A DNA stretch of 64,000 nucleotides from Candidatus Sabulitectum sp. (GCA_023145375.1 JAGLDY010000051.1:1-64000); one strand, 5' to 3'. Positions 37,868-49,445 are shown, numbered from the stretch's first letter. The notes: generated by a model from the sequence alone, not told the origin. Numbers and translations are program-made.

Positions 37868-38245
37868 ATGAGTGAAGATAGAAAGGCCGCGGTCATCGAG
37901 GCTATTTCAAACATGACCGTCCTTGAGCTCGCTGAGCTTGTTAAGGAAATGGAAGACAAGTTCGGTGTGTCAGCGGCAGCACCAGCAGCAGCAGTTGCTG
38001 CAGCGGGTCCTGCGGGAGAAGCTGTTGAAGAGCAGAGCGAATTTGATGTTGTTCTTGAGAGTTTCGGTGCCAAGAAGATCGCCGTGATCAAAGTGGTCCG
38101 TGAGCTCACAGGTCTTGGTCTCAAAGAAGCCAAGGACCTTGTGGACAACGTACCGTCAAAGATCAAAGAGGGCGTAGAAAAGCCAGAGGCAGAAGAAGTA
38201 AAGAAGCAGCTTGAAGAGGCTGGCGGAAGCGCTGTCCTCAAATAG
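37868..38245 (+). CDS. rplL: 50S ribosomal protein L7/L12
   Basis: [66 protein letters not shown]. Confidence 0.98.
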   Translation: MSEDRKAAVIEAISNMTVLELAELVKEMEDKFGVSAAAPAAAVAAAGPAGEAVEEQSEFDVVLESFGAKKIAVIKVVRELTGLGLKEAKDLVDNVPSKIKEGVEKPEAEEVKKQLEEAGGSAVLK

Positions 38246-38267
38246 ATAAGAAGTTACTTTTACAGTC

Positions 38268-38296
38268 GGCGGGAGGAGAGCGATTCTTTTCCCGCC
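38268..38296 (+). promoter_or_regulatory. Hairpin between rplL and rpoB (GGCGGGAGGAGA...TCTTTTCCCGCC), candidate attenuator
   Basis: 12-position stem allowing G-U pairs, read directly in the 165-nt rplL-rpoB spacer. Confidence 0.55.
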
Positions 38297-38410
38297 TTCA
38301 GGCCCTTATTTCGGACTCTTTGCCGTGTTATTAAAAGGTTGTGGTGATGGTGCGAGATTTGTGACATACCGCTAATTACAGCTGTTTGGGCACAGGAGCA
38401 GTATAGAGGA

Positions 38411-41400
38411 GTGGCAGTGAAAAAAACGAGACCTATGAGGAATTTTTCCCGGGTTAAGCCCGCGATCAGAGTTCCTGACTTACTGAGAGTGCAGAAGGAA
38501 TCGTTCGATAATTTTCTTCAGGCTGAAGTTAAGCCCGAGGAGAGGCTCCCCCAGGGGCTTCATAAGATATTAATAGACACTTTTCCCATTGAGAGTTCCA
38601 CTAAAGAATTTTCTCTGGAGTATGTTGGTTACGATATTGGTCGACCTAGACACTCAATACGCGAAGCTGTGGAGCGAGGCGTAACATATTCCGCACCTCT
38701 GAACGCTACAATGCGACTGGTTACAAGAGATCCCGAAACCCTTGTGATGAAAATGGCAGTGGATCAGGGCACATTCCTTGGTGAGCTTCCGCAGATGACA
38801 GAGAATGGCTCCTTCATTATCAATGGAGCCGAACGCGTTATAGTCAGCCAGCTGCACAGAAGCCCAGGCGTGTTCTTCGAAGAAAAGACACAGCAGAGAG
38901 GACGAAGGATCTGTACTGCAAGGGTTATCCCGCAGAAAGGTTCATGGCTTGATCTGACTCTGGACAGCAACGATATTATTTTTGCGAATATAGACAAGAA
39001 GCCAAAGCGCATACCGATCACAATGCTTTTAAGAGCCCTGGGCTTAAGCACGGAAACAGAGATACTGAGTTCTTTTTATCCGGTACAGGAAAAGGAACTT
39101 GCTTCTGTTCTCAAAAGACAGTCAAAAGTATCTGAGATAGTACACAAGTCCTTCGCTGAAGATATTGTTGATCCTGAGACCGGTGAACTTCTTGTCCGTT
39201 GCGATGAACCTGTGGAGAGCGTAGAGAAACTTGAAAAGCTGCTTGCAGCTGGGATCGTCAAGGCAAAATTCCTGGAACCCCGCAATGATCGTAACAGCAT
39301 AGACAGTATCCGCCGGACACTTGCAAAAGAAGAATCTGCACTCGGTGCAGGTATTGAGAAAAGTGAGGCCTCTGCCACCATGTGGATATATGAGGCACTG
39401 CGCGGAACCGATGCCCCTTCACTGGATCATGCCAGGAGTTACCTCAGATCCATGTTCTTTGACAGCAAGCGATACAGCTTAAGTGAAGTGGGTCGTTACA
39501 AGCTTAACGAGAGATTGAACATAAATACATCCATGGACAAGCTTACCCTTACAGTTCCTGATCTTGTCTCCATAGTTGATAATCTCATATGTCTCCGGGA
39601 GGGTACAAATGTCTCTGATGACATTGATCACCTTGGTAACAGAAGGGTTAAAACTGTTGGAGAACTTCTTGGGCAGGAATTTTCAAAGGGTCTTGCCAGG
39701 ATGGCTAGAACCATTAAAGACAGAATGGGACAGCAGGACAGAGAAAAGCTGAGACCACAGGATCTTGTTAACTCAAGAACTCTTTCAAGTGTGATAAACT
39801 CTTTCTTCGGACAGAGCCAGTTGTCTCAGTTCATGGAGCAGACGAATCCTCTTGCTGAGCTTACCCATAAGCGCAGAACAAGTGCTCTTGGCGAGGGTGG
39901 TCTTACCAGGGAAAGAGCTGGTTTCGACGTGAGAGATGTACACCATACCCATTACGGCCGTGTATGTCCTGTGGAAACCCCCGAGGGACCCAACATCGGT
40001 CTTATTACCACACTCTCAGTATACGCTTCCATAAACAGATTCGGTTTCCTGGAGACTCCGTACAGGCGGGTAATAAACGGCAAGATAACCAATGAGGTTT
40101 CTTTCCTCTCCGCCGATAAGGAAGACCGTACGATCGTGGCAGAAGCGGATTCTCCTGTGGATGACGATAACAGGTTGATCGGCCCTCTTGTCAGGGCGAG
40201 AAAAGCTGGAAGCTTCCCCATGGTCACTCCTGATGAAGTGGAGTACATTGATGTGAGCCCCATGCAGCTTGTGGGACTTTCTGCGGCTCTTATTCCGTTC
40301 CTTGAACATGATGATGCCAACAGGGCACTGATGGGTTCCAATATGCAGCGTCAGGCTGTACCTCTGCTTTTCACAGATGACCCGGTGGTTGGAACAGGAA
40401 TGGAAGAAATCGCAGCCCGGGACAGTGGTGCACTTGTGATAGCTGACAGGGCAGGCATTGTCACCCATGTTGATTCAGGCAGAGTTGTTATAAAAGCTGA
40501 CGGGGACGAGTATGACTTTGACAGAGAAGATGTGTACAACCTCAGAAAATTCGAGCGTTCGAATCAGGATACCTGTGTGAATCAGAAGCCTCTTGCATCC
40601 ATAGGAGATGTTGTTAAGAAGGGCGATATTCTCGCAGACGGCATGGCCACAAAGAATGGTAGACTGGCCATTGGTGTTAATGCGCTTGTGGCTTTCACCC
40701 CGTGGAACGGCTACAACTTTGAGGATGCCATTGTTGTGAGCGAGAGGGTGGTGAAGGATGATACCTTTACCTCTGTTCATATCGTTGAATTTGAAACTCA
40801 GTTTCGTGAGACAAAGCTTGGCCCTGAAGAGCTTACCTTTGACCTTCCCAACGCTACAGAGAAGCGTGACGCAATGCGCAACCTGAACGAGAACGGTATA
40901 GTCCGTATCGGTTCAAGGATCAGAGCCGGTGATATTCTTGTGGGTAAAGTCAGCCCCAAGGGTGAACAGGATCTCTCTCCTGAAGAGCGTCTCATCCGTG
41001 CAATTTTCGGAAAGAGAGCCAGTGATGTGAAGGACACCTCTCTGAAGGCTCCTGTGGGAATGTCCGGAATCGTCGTTGATGTGAAAGTTTACTCCCGCAG
41101 AGATGATACTGAGCGGGGAAGACGGGAGATAGAATCTCGTATAGATGCTATCCGTGAAGAACGGATCAACAGTGAAAAAAGGCTCTATGAAGACCGGAAT
41201 GCAATGCTGAGAGAGGTGTTGAACGGTCAGAAGGCAGCCACTTTTATAGATGGCGTTACCGGTGAACAGCTGATCTCGGAGGGGAGAAAGATCAATCTGA
41301 CTTTCCTTAAGAAGGTGGATTTTACAGATCTGGACTTCAACCGCCAGCTCGTTGAAGACCTTGTGGTTGATGACAGGGCGAGAAGGATACTTCGCAGCGC

Positions 41401-42229
41401 CGAGAACAAGCTGAAGGAGCTGAACGATAAATACGAGGATTATGAGGACAGGCTGCACCGTGGAGATGAGTTGAAGCCAGGGGTTACAAGGCTGGTAAAA
41501 GTCTATGTAGCCAAGCGCCGTAAACTTCGCATTGGTGATAAGATGGCTGGTCGCCACGGAAACAAGGGTGTGGTAAGTATCATTGTTCCTGAAGAGGATA
41601 TGCCTTATCTCCCTGACGGTACACCAGTTGACATCTGTCTTAACCCTCTGGGCGTACCCAGTAGAATGAACGTGGGTCAGATCATGGAAACGGGCCTTGG
41701 TATGGCTGCAGCTGATCTGGGCATAAACACAATAACCCCCGTATTTGACAGCGTAAGCAATGAAACAATAAGTGACCTTTTAGAGGAAGCAGGGCACAAC
41801 CGTGACGGTAAGACCGTTCTTTACGACGGACGAACCGGAGAGCCATTCGACCAGCGGGTAACCGTTGGCAGAATGTACATGTTGAAACTTGCACACCAGG
41901 TAGAGGACAAGATACATGCCAGGTCCACAGGACCTTACGCCATGGTTACGCAGCAGCCCCTGGGAGGAAAAGCCCAGAACGGTGGACAGAGGCTGGGTGA
42001 GATGGAAGTATGGGCCCTGGAAGCGTATGGAGCTTCACACTGTCTTCAGGAAATGCTCACTATCAAAAGTGATGATGTTGACGGGCGTACTGAAGCATAC
42101 AAGGCAATTGTCCATGGCAGGAATGTGGAAACCAGAGGAACGCCGGAGGCATTTAATGTTCTTCTCAGTGAAATGAGGAGTCTTGCTCTGGATGTGGAAC
42201 TAGACATGACAAATGAGAGGGAGAGGTAG
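38411..42229 (+). CDS. rpoB: DNA-directed RNA polymerase subunit beta
   Basis: 1272 aa; PVETPEGPNIGLITTLSVYA, GKVSPKGEQDLSPEERLIRAIFGKRASDVKDTSL, KMAGRHGNKGVVS. Confidence 0.99.
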   Translation: MAVKKTRPMRNFSRVKPAIRVPDLLRVQKESFDNFLQAEVKPEERLPQGLHKILIDTFPIESSTKEFSLEYVGYDIGRPRHSIREAVERGVTYSAPLNATMRLVTRDPETLVMKMAVDQGTFLGELPQMTENGSFIINGAERVIVSQLHRSPGVFFEEKTQQRGRRICTARVIPQKGSWLDLTLDSNDIIFANIDKKPKRIPITMLLRALGLSTETEILSSFYPVQEKELASVLKRQSKVSEIVHKSFAEDIVDPETGELLVRCDEPVESVEKLEKLLAAGIVKAKFLEPRNDRNSIDSIRRTLAKEESALGAGIEKSEASATMWIYEALRGTDAPSLDHARSYLRSMFFDSKRYSLSEVGRYKLNERLNINTSMDKLTLTVPDLVSIVDNLICLREGTNVSDDIDHLGNRRVKTVGELLGQEFSKGLARMARTIKDRMGQQDREKLRPQDLVNSRTLSSVINSFFGQSQLSQFMEQTNPLAELTHKRRTSALGEGGLTRERAGFDVRDVHHTHYGRVCPVETPEGPNIGLITTLSVYASINRFGFLETPYRRVINGKITNEVSFLSADKEDRTIVAEADSPVDDDNRLIGPLVRARKAGSFPMVTPDEVEYIDVSPMQLVGLSAALIPFLEHDDANRALMGSNMQRQAVPLLFTDDPVVGTGMEEIAARDSGALVIADRAGIVTHVDSGRVVIKADGDEYDFDREDVYNLRKFERSNQDTCVNQKPLASIGDVVKKGDILADGMATKNGRLAIGVNALVAFTPWNGYNFEDAIVVSERVVKDDTFTSVHIVEFETQFRETKLGPEELTFDLPNATEKRDAMRNLNENGIVRIGSRIRAGDILVGKVSPKGEQDLSPEERLIRAIFGKRASDVKDTSLKAPVGMSGIVVDVKVYSRRDDTERGRREIESRIDAIREERINSEKRLYEDRNAMLREVLNGQKAATFIDGVTGEQLISEGRKINLTFLKKVDFTDLDFNRQLVEDLVVDDRARRILRSAENKLKELNDKYEDYEDRLHRGDELKPGVTRLVKVYVAKRRKLRIGDKMAGRHGNKGVVSIIVPEEDMPYLPDGTPVDICLNPLGVPSRMNVGQIMETGLGMAAADLGINTITPVFDSVSNETISDLLEEAGHNRDGKTVLYDGRTGEPFDQRVTVGRMYMLKLAHQVEDKIHARSTGPYAMVTQQPLGGKAQNGGQRLGEMEVWALEAYGASHCLQEMLTIKSDDVDGRTEAYKAIVHGRNVETRGTPEAFNVLLSEMRSLALDVELDMTNERER

Positions 42230-42230
42230 A

Positions 42231-45200
42231 ATGCTTGATTCACATTCCCTGAGAGATGCCAATACATTTCCTGCAGATTTCTCAGGAATAAGGATCAGCC
42301 TTGCCTCCCCGGAGACCATCAAGGAATGGTCATACGGAGAAGTTACCAAGGCTGAAACCATAAACTACCGCAGTTACAAACCTGAGGCGGATGGTCTCTT
42401 TTGTGAAAAGATATTTGGTCCGGTGAAGGACTGGGAATGCAGTTGCGGAAGGTACAAGAAACCGCGTTACAGGGGCGTAAAGTGTGACCGCTGCGGAGTT
42501 GAGGTTACCCATTCACGAGTTAGAAGAAGCCGTATGGGTCACATCGAACTTGCAGTACCAGTTTCGCATATCTGGTATTTCAAAAGCCGCAAGATAAACA
42601 AGCTTCTTGACATTACCAACTTGAACCTGGAACGAGTTCTTTACTACGAATCCTACATTGTGATCACAAGTGAGCACCCGTCACTGAAGCCTGGAAGGGT
42701 TCTGGACGATGAGGATTACTACGCCGCAAGAGAAACCTACGGTGAGGATGCTTTTACCGTTGGTATGGGTGCGGAAGCAGTAACCAGTCTTCTTGCGGAA
42801 ATAGATCTTGATGAGCTTGCCGCCACCCTTCGTACAAGCATTGCAAATGAAACTACCCAGAGCAGACGGCAGAAGAACCTGAAGCGGCTTAAGGAAGTAG
42901 TTGCCTTTGAAAGCTCCAAGAATGATAACAAACCAGAGTGGATGATACTCAGGGTACTTCCTGTACTTCCTCCGGATCTCCGGCCTCTTGTACCTCTCGA
43001 GGGTGGAAGATTTGCCTCAAGCGATCTCAACGATCTTTACAGGCGTGTTATCAACAGAAACAACAGGCTTCTCAGGCTTCTGGATCTGCAGGCTCCTGAT
43101 GTTATTCTTCGCAATGAGAAGAGAATGCTTCAGGAAGCAGTTGATGCTGTCCTGGATAACGGAAGCAGAAGAAAACCTGTGAAAGGCGCAGGAATGCGGC
43201 CTCTCCGCAGCCTTTCTGATCTTTTGAAGGGCAAGCGGGGAAGATTCCGTCAGAATCTTCTTGGTAAGCGTGTTGATTACTCAGGTCGTTCAGTTATTGT
43301 TGTTGGGCCTGAGCTGAAAATGCACCAGTGCGGTCTTCCCAAGCTGATGGCTCTTGAGCTTTTCAAGCCTTTCGTAGTTGGCAGACTTGCCAGGTTGACC
43401 GGTGACAAGGTCAAGATGGCTCAGAAGCAGGTTGAGGATAAAGAGGAGATAGTCTGGGCCATACTGGAAGAGGTGATTGCAAATCATCCGGTTATGCTCA
43501 ACAGAGCTCCCACACTGCATCGACTTGGTATACAGGCATTTGAACCGGTTCTTGTGGAGGGGCTTGCCATCAGGCTTCATCCCCTTGCATGTGCCGCATT
43601 CAATGCGGATTTCGATGGTGATCAGATGGCTGTTCACGTACCGCTTTCTGCAGAGGCTCAGGTGGAAGCCCGCGTACTCATGCTTGGTAGTCGTAACATT
43701 CTTAAGCCTTCCAGCGGAGAACCTGTTGCCGCCCCCAGTCATGATATTGTTATAGGCGCATACTACATTACAAAACCACTGGCCAAGGACAAGGGTGAGG
43801 GCATGATGTTCGCATCCAAGGAAGAAGCTATTGGAGCCCTGGATGCAGGGAAGGTCAATCTTCATTCAAGGATAAAGATCCGTGGTATCAACAAGATAAA
43901 TGAGATAAACTCCAAGGGGGAAAGACGCCAGCCTAAGTACTGGAAAGATTACACAACCCCTGGTCAGGTTATCTTCAATTCAATAGTTCCCGAAGGTATG
44001 GGATACATTATGGCCAATGGCCTGACTGAATCTCATGCCAAGGTGTTTGGGAAGAAGGGTCTGAATCGCATGGTCTCCCGGTCTTTCAACGAACTTGGCG
44101 CTGTTAAAACCGCCGTTTTCCTTGATAACCTGAAGGACCTTGGATTCAAGTACAGTACCATCAGTGGTCTTACAGTTGGTATGAATGACATGATCATACC
44201 TGATGAAAAGAAGAAAATAGTCAGAGAGAGTGCAGAGAGGGTTGCTCAGATCGAGTTTGCCGCCCGTAAGGGTGAAATGACCGAGAGTGACAGATACAAT
44301 AAGATCATAGATGTGTGGTCCAAGGCAACCGAAGATGTCAAGAACGCAATGATGGAACAACTGAGTCATGACAATTATGGGTTCAACCCCATCTATCTCA
44401 TGGCCAACTCCGGTGCCAGGGGAAGTGTAGAGCAGGTTCGTCAGCTCGCAGGAATGCGAGGCCTCATGGCAAAGCCCAAGAAGAAGTTGTCCGGTGAGAT
44501 CGGTGAGACCATTGAAACACCTATTATCAGTTCTCTGAAAGAAGGTCTTTCTGTTATTGAGTACTCGATCTCCACGCATGGTTCCAGAAAAGGTCTTGCT
44601 GATACTGCTCTGAAAACTGCGGATGCAGGTTACCTTACCCGCAGGTTGGTGGATGTATGTCAGGATGTGGTAATAACATCAGACGACTGCGGCACTATCA
44701 GAGGCCGAGAGATAACTGCCCTTAAAGAGGGTGAAAAGATCATCGAGAAGCTCAGCGAGCGAATTGTGGGAAGAGTTACTGCAGAGGATGTCTACGACCC
44801 TGTGACAGACGAGATGATATGCGAGGCTGGAGCGGAGATAACACCCCAGCTTGCTTCATACATTGATTCCCGTTCCATAGAGTCAGTTAAGATACGCTCG
44901 GTACTCACCTGCGAAGCAGAACGCGGTCTGTGCGCCAAGTGCTACGGCTGGGACCTCAGTCGTAACAGAATGGTAACCCAAGGTGAAGCTGCCGGTGTTA
45001 TTGCAGCTCAGTCCATTGGTGAACCTGGCACTCAGCTTACTCTCCGAACCTTCCATACAGGTGGTGTTGCTTCCCGCGAAGCGCAGGACAACCAGGTAAA
45101 AGCAAGGCACTCAGGTAAGATCAGCTTCAGGAATATTCACCTGGTACAGGGTGTTGATGCCGAGGGTGAATCCAGTATCATTGCTTCAAGGAACGGGCAG

Positions 45201-47012
45201 ATCGATGTAGTAGGTGATGATGGGGAAGTTCTTTCCACCTATGAGATATCTCCTGGTGCTATCATGTTCATAACAGACGATCAGGAAGTTGAGAGGGATG
45301 AGTTGCTCTTTGTTGCTGAACCGTTCAGTAATCCCATTGTAAGTGAGCATTCCGGATCCATCCACTATGTGGATATTGAAGAGGATGTTACTCTGCAGGA
45401 GGATATCGACAGTGAACAGCACAGACAGATGATCATTGTGGAGGATAGAAGCCGCACGCTTCATCCTCATATTTTCATTCTTCCAGATTTCATGGTTGTT
45501 CTTTCAGGCCGCCCCAGACGCAGGGAAGAAGAACTGCATACCTTCAACGAACTGCTTGAAGAAGCGGAGACTGCAAATGGCAGAGTAGTATACACTTATC
45601 GTGATACTAATGCTGCTCGTCCCACTTCTCTTTACGATGATATTATTTCCGCTCATGCAAAGAGTTCTTCAGAGAGCTCCTTTCTCTCTCTTGACTGCAG
45701 GAGAGTAGGAACAGGCAGTTATGCCGCATTTGTAGAGATCGTTCAGCAGCTGGGTAAGATGACAGCGAAAAACAAGACTGACAAGAAAAGCTTTGCTCTT
45801 TTGAAAGAAGTTACTGCCCGTCTTGCCGATTCCAGCAGTCGAAAGAACGAAGTTCTTGAGGATGAGTTTATGGAGGTTTTGATCGACTACAGCCAGAAGC
45901 ATCCCTTCGTTATGGGTCTGGCCAGTCTTGACAAGGCCCACGCAGGCACTCGGCAGTTGGTGCTTCGACTGAGTGATATTGTTGCGAATTCCAGAATACT
46001 GGTTCTTGTGAGTTTCTTCCAGAAGGGCGGTTCCAGAAGTCACATTGTTGTTCGCGGGAAGCAGCGTCAGCTTGGTCAGGATCCTGTGGAACAGTTCATC
46101 AAGGATTATGTGCAAGGTATCTACCCCATCCCAAGTGGAGCAACGCTTCACGTGAGAGATGGTCACCTGATACGGACTGGAACACACATAGCAAGGATGG
46201 TGAAGAGAGCTGGAATGCAACGGGACATCACCGGCGGACTTCCCCGTGTCGACGAGCTTTTTGAAGCCAGACGACCCAGTGATGCCGCAGCTATTGCAGA
46301 AATCAGTGGAAAAATTACACTGAGTCCCATCAAAGCTGCAATGCGTACGGTGACCATCAGCGGTGACCAGGGGCAGGAAGCCAATATTAAAATACAGGCA
46401 ACCAAGCATATCAGGGTTCGTGAAGGTGATAATGTGGAAGCTGGAGACAAGCTTACCGACGGTCCCCTTGATCCCCATGACATTCTCCGGGTGATCGGGA
46501 CCGAGAGTGTAGAGGATTACCTTCTTAACGAGATTCAGGAGGTCTACAGACTTCAGGGTGTTAAGATCAACGATAAACACATCGGTATCGTCGTAAGACA
46601 GATGCTGGGTAAAGCTCGGGTGGAGAATGCAGGAGACACTCAGTTCCTTGAAGGAGCCAGGGTCAGCCGTCTCTCCCTGAACAAAGTAAACATGGAAATG
46701 ATGAAGCAGGGCAGACGCCCGGCATCCAGTGATGTAATGCTGCTTGGTATAACCAAGGCCTCACTGGCTACTAACAGCTTCCTCTCCGCAGCATCCTTCC
46801 AGGAAACCAATTCAGTTCTTTCCGACGCAGCCATAAACGGCAAGCTGGACAGACTGGTTGGTTTGAAGGAGAATGTCATTGTAGGACACCTTGTTCCTGC
46901 AGGAACCGGAGTGAAAGATTACCGAAGTCTTACCATTTCCATGAGCGATGGCTCTGAGTTGCCGATACCGGTACCAGAACCAGAGGTTGACGATAAGTTC
47001 ATTCATGTATAG
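42231..47012 (+). CDS. rpoC: DNA-directed RNA polymerase subunit beta'
   Basis: [24 protein letters not shown] zinc finger, [16 protein letters not shown] active site, [13 protein letters not shown] at 42231 preferred over ORF-track start 42213. Confidence 0.99.
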   Translation: MLDSHSLRDANTFPADFSGIRISLASPETIKEWSYGEVTKAETINYRSYKPEADGLFCEKIFGPVKDWECSCGRYKKPRYRGVKCDRCGVEVTHSRVRRSRMGHIELAVPVSHIWYFKSRKINKLLDITNLNLERVLYYESYIVITSEHPSLKPGRVLDDEDYYAARETYGEDAFTVGMGAEAVTSLLAEIDLDELAATLRTSIANETTQSRRQKNLKRLKEVVAFESSKNDNKPEWMILRVLPVLPPDLRPLVPLEGGRFASSDLNDLYRRVINRNNRLLRLLDLQAPDVILRNEKRMLQEAVDAVLDNGSRRKPVKGAGMRPLRSLSDLLKGKRGRFRQNLLGKRVDYSGRSVIVVGPELKMHQCGLPKLMALELFKPFVVGRLARLTGDKVKMAQKQVEDKEEIVWAILEEVIANHPVMLNRAPTLHRLGIQAFEPVLVEGLAIRLHPLACAAFNADFDGDQMAVHVPLSAEAQVEARVLMLGSRNILKPSSGEPVAAPSHDIVIGAYYITKPLAKDKGEGMMFASKEEAIGALDAGKVNLHSRIKIRGINKINEINSKGERRQPKYWKDYTTPGQVIFNSIVPEGMGYIMANGLTESHAKVFGKKGLNRMVSRSFNELGAVKTAVFLDNLKDLGFKYSTISGLTVGMNDMIIPDEKKKIVRESAERVAQIEFAARKGEMTESDRYNKIIDVWSKATEDVKNAMMEQLSHDNYGFNPIYLMANSGARGSVEQVRQLAGMRGLMAKPKKKLSGEIGETIETPIISSLKEGLSVIEYSISTHGSRKGLADTALKTADAGYLTRRLVDVCQDVVITSDDCGTIRGREITALKEGEKIIEKLSERIVGRVTAEDVYDPVTDEMICEAGAEITPQLASYIDSRSIESVKIRSVLTCEAERGLCAKCYGWDLSRNRMVTQGEAAGVIAAQSIGEPGTQLTLRTFHTGGVASREAQDNQVKARHSGKISFRNIHLVQGVDAEGESSIIASRNGQIDVVGDDGEVLSTYEISPGAIMFITDDQEVERDELLFVAEPFSNPIVSEHSGSIHYVDIEEDVTLQEDIDSEQHRQMIIVEDRSRTLHPHIFILPDFMVVLSGRPRRREEELHTFNELLEEAETANGRVVYTYRDTNAARPTSLYDDIISAHAKSSSESSFLSLDCRRVGTGSYAAFVEIVQQLGKMTAKNKTDKKSFALLKEVTARLADSSSRKNEVLEDEFMEVLIDYSQKHPFVMGLASLDKAHAGTRQLVLRLSDIVANSRILVLVSFFQKGGSRSHIVVRGKQRQLGQDPVEQFIKDYVQGIYPIPSGATLHVRDGHLIRTGTHIARMVKRAGMQRDITGGLPRVDELFEARRPSDAAAIAEISGKITLSPIKAAMRTVTISGDQGQEANIKIQATKHIRVREGDNVEAGDKLTDGPLDPHDILRVIGTESVEDYLLNEIQEVYRLQGVKINDKHIGIVVRQMLGKARVENAGDTQFLEGARVSRLSLNKVNMEMMKQGRRPASSDVMLLGITKASLATNSFLSAASFQETNSVLSDAAINGKLDRLVGLKENVIVGHLVPAGTGVKDYRSLTISMSDGSELPIPVPEPEVDDKFIHV

Positions 47013-47076
47013 AGTTGCAGTCACTGTAACAGGAGAAATAGCAGCTCCCACGAGCTGACCCACGAAAGGAGAAAGT

Positions 47077-47448
47077 TTGCCCACCATCAATCAGCTGGTG
47101 CGAAAGGGACGCAAGAAGCCGACACAGAAAACAAAGGCTCCTGCTCTCACAGGCTGCCCGCAGAGAAAAGGAATTTGTACCCGCGTGTATACTTCCACCC
47201 CGAAGAAACCAAATTCGGCACTTCGTAAAGTTGCCCGAGTAAGGCTTCGTAACGGGTTTGAGATCACAGCTTACATTCCCGGCGAGGGACACAACCTTAA
47301 TGAGCACTCCGTTGTTCTTGTAAGGGGTGGCCGTGTTAAAGATCTTCCAGGCGTGCGTTATCACATCATTCGTGGTGTTGAGGACACGAGCGGTGTTGAA
47401 GGAAGAAAACAGAGCCGTTCCAAATACGGAACAAAACGGGAATCGTAG
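47077..47448 (+). CDS. rpsL: 30S ribosomal protein S12 (TTG start)
   Basis: [57 protein letters not shown]. Confidence 0.99.
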   Translation: MPTINQLVRKGRKKPTQKTKAPALTGCPQRKGICTRVYTSTPKKPNSALRKVARVRLRNGFEITAYIPGEGHNLNEHSVVLVRGGRVKDLPGVRYHIIRGVEDTSGVEGRKQSRSKYGTKRES

Positions 47449-47465
47449 AGCGGGGAACACAAAAA

Positions 47466-47933
47466 ATGAGAAGAAACAGACCAAAACGCAGAGAAATTCT
47501 GCCTGACGTACGGTACGGCAATCTTGTTGTTGCCAAATTTATCAACAACATCATGCTGCAGGGTAAGAAGTCAATAGCTGAGGCTATTGTATACGGAGCA
47601 TTTGACATTATTTCCGAGAAAACAGGCCAGGACCCGGTATCTGTTTTCGGCAAAGCCATGAACAATGTTCGTCCTACTCTGAAGGTAAAGAGTCGCCGTG
47701 TTGGTGGATCCACGTACCAGATCCCTCTGGAAGTTCGTCCTGAAGAAAGGGATGCACTCGCCATGAGGTGGATCATCGGATTTTCCAGAAAGCGCAAAGG
47801 CAACACCATGAGAGAGCGCCTGGCTGCGGAGTTCATGGACGCTGCCCGGAACGAGGGTTCAAGCGTCAAGAAGAAAGAGGATACCCACAAGATGGCAGAT
47901 GCCAACAAGGCATTCGCCCACTACCGCTGGTAA
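47466..47933 (+). CDS. rpsG: 30S ribosomal protein S7
   Basis: [58 protein letters not shown]. Confidence 0.98.
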   Translation: MRRNRPKRREILPDVRYGNLVVAKFINNIMLQGKKSIAEAIVYGAFDIISEKTGQDPVSVFGKAMNNVRPTLKVKSRRVGGSTYQIPLEVRPEERDALAMRWIIGFSRKRKGNTMRERLAAEFMDAARNEGSSVKKKEDTHKMADANKAFAHYRW

Positions 47934-47956
47934 CCTCCGCTTCAGATACATAAAGA

Positions 47957-47986
47957 AATGGCCGCTCCCTCTCAGGGGCGGCCATT
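47957..47986. terminator. Terminator-like hairpin between convergent rpsG and BON/LysM gene
   Basis: AATGGCCGCTCCC-TCTCA-GGGGCGGCCATT inverted repeat in the convergent spacer. Confidence 0.65.
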
Positions 47987-48004
47987 CTGCTGTTATCGCA
48001 TCGG

Positions 48005-48433
48005 CTATTTTGGGATTCGGATCTTCTGTCCGGGGAATATCTTGTCTGCGTTTTTAATGACTTCCTTGTTGGCCTCAACAATTTTTGTGTATTTGCTGCC
48101 GTCACCGTAGTGCTTTTTTGCAACAGCCCACAGAGTATCCCCCGATTTGATCTCATAGTACTCCGTATTAATTCCGATTGGCAGTTTGCTCAGTACTTTG
48201 TTGATGATCTCACTGACACCCTTAACATTTCCTGCCATAAGGATGGCCTTCTCAACGGCTTCACTGTCGTCTGCTTTACCGGAAAGAGTAACAACACCGT
48301 TCTTAAAGGAGACAAGCAGATCAGAGATCCCGGGATTATCCTCCTCTATGTGTTCCTTTATCTTTTTCGGGGCATCTTCTTCCTTGTTGAAGAGATTCCT
48401 GCCCATGTCTGCTGCAAAATCAAAAAGTCCCAT
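48005..48433 (-). CDS. BON + LysM domain protein, homologous in layout to E. coli potassium-binding protein Kbp (YgaU)
   Basis: MGLFDFAADMGRNLF..., BON region VSFKNGVVTLSGKADDSEAVEKAILMAGNVKGVSEI, LysM YYEIKSGDTLWAVAKKHYGDGSKYTKIVEANKEVIKNADKIFPGQKIRIPK. Confidence 0.9.
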   Translation of the reverse strand: MGLFDFAADMGRNLFNKEEDAPKKIKEHIEEDNPGISDLLVSFKNGVVTLSGKADDSEAVEKAILMAGNVKGVSEIINKVLSKLPIGINTEYYEIKSGDTLWAVAKKHYGDGSKYTKIVEANKEVIKNADKIFPGQKIRIPK

Positions 48434-48458
48434 TTGTATCTCCTTTGTTTTGCTTTCT

Positions 48459-48986
48459 TTAGAAAAGTTTCTTCGCTATATCCAGAAGCCCTTCGGTAGA
48501 CGAATCGTCGGAATCTGATTTCAAAAGTGCCCCCAACAGCCCCCCTATATCCAGATTATTTCCAGAAGAGGGGGAACTCTCTTTGCTCATTACTCCCATG
48601 GCAACACTGGCAAGAACGGGAAGGATCTTCTTCAGTGTACTGCTGTCTACGCCAGTTTCTGCTGCCGCTTCCTCCGCCACATTGCGGCTGACCTCTTTGC
48701 TTCCCAGAATGTGACCGAGAATGGAATTGCCATCTGCTGTTGTGGCTGGATCTGAAATACTGTCAGGATCGTCGAGATAGTTCTGATGATTCCCGTTTGC
48801 CAGTGCGTTGATCAGTGACTCAAGACCGGCTTTGTCAGAAGTGTTTTTCTGTATTCCCTGTGAAAGCGCGGGGATCAGACTGCGGACAGCACTTTCAGCG
48901 AGACCAGAGGGCAAACCGAACTTGCTTGATATCTGCCCTACGATGTTTCTTCCCTGTGAGGCAAGGATTGAATTTAAGAGACCCAT
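48459..48986 (-). CDS. DUF937 (YidB-like) family protein
   Basis: MGLLNSILASQGRNIVGQISSKFGLPSGLAESAVRSLIPALSQGIQKN; start at internal ATG 48986. Confidence 0.8.
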   Translation of the reverse strand: MGLLNSILASQGRNIVGQISSKFGLPSGLAESAVRSLIPALSQGIQKNTSDKAGLESLINALANGNHQNYLDDPDSISDPATTADGNSILGHILGSKEVSRNVAEEAAAETGVDSSTLKKILPVLASVAMGVMSKESSPSSGNNLDIGGLLGALLKSDSDDSSTEGLLDIAKKLF

Positions 48987-49075
48987 GATTCCTCCTTTTG
49001 TTTGACCGTGCAACATTGTGAATTTCTGAGCACAGGTCAAGATAGAATGTATATAATTCAGGATGAATTGCAGGT

Positions 49076-49375
49076 GTGCTGGACGGTAAGAGGATTGTTG
49101 CTACAAAGATACCCAAGAGCGGAAATCTCAGGAATTGGCTTAGAGAGACGGACCCGGATGAAAGAAGAAAGATGTACTGTCACTGCCCGCGGGTTGATCA
49201 AGTTGTCAGCCGGGGTATAGATATGCCTGTGGAGTACTGTCCGTGCGGTGCAGGCTTTTACCGGGACATCCGGAAACAATTACAGAGTCACCTGTGAGAG
49301 TCGAAGTTATTGGATCTGTATTTGCCGGTGATGATCTCTGCCGCATCGCCATTTATCCCCTTCTCCTCAAAGGTT
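49076..49375 (+). pseudogene. Probable frameshifted and truncated remnant of a Cys-rich protein (CHCPRVDQV...VEYCPCGAGFYRDIR // [28 protein letters not shown])
   Basis: First frame ends at 49297; an adjacent frame encodes a coherent continuation ([28 protein letters not shown]); one missing base near CGGAAAC would join them. Confidence 0.55.
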
Positions 49376-49445
49376 GACATCTGCCTACTTCTTGATAAAT
49401 TGCAGCTTCAGGATTTGTATTCAGCGACATGAGGGGGAGACTGGA

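Noticed and set aside
45669-46580. 303-aa minus-strand ORF opposite rpoC
   Set aside because: Antisense to rpoC coding sequence, with low-complexity, Cys/His-rich translation typical of shadow frames.
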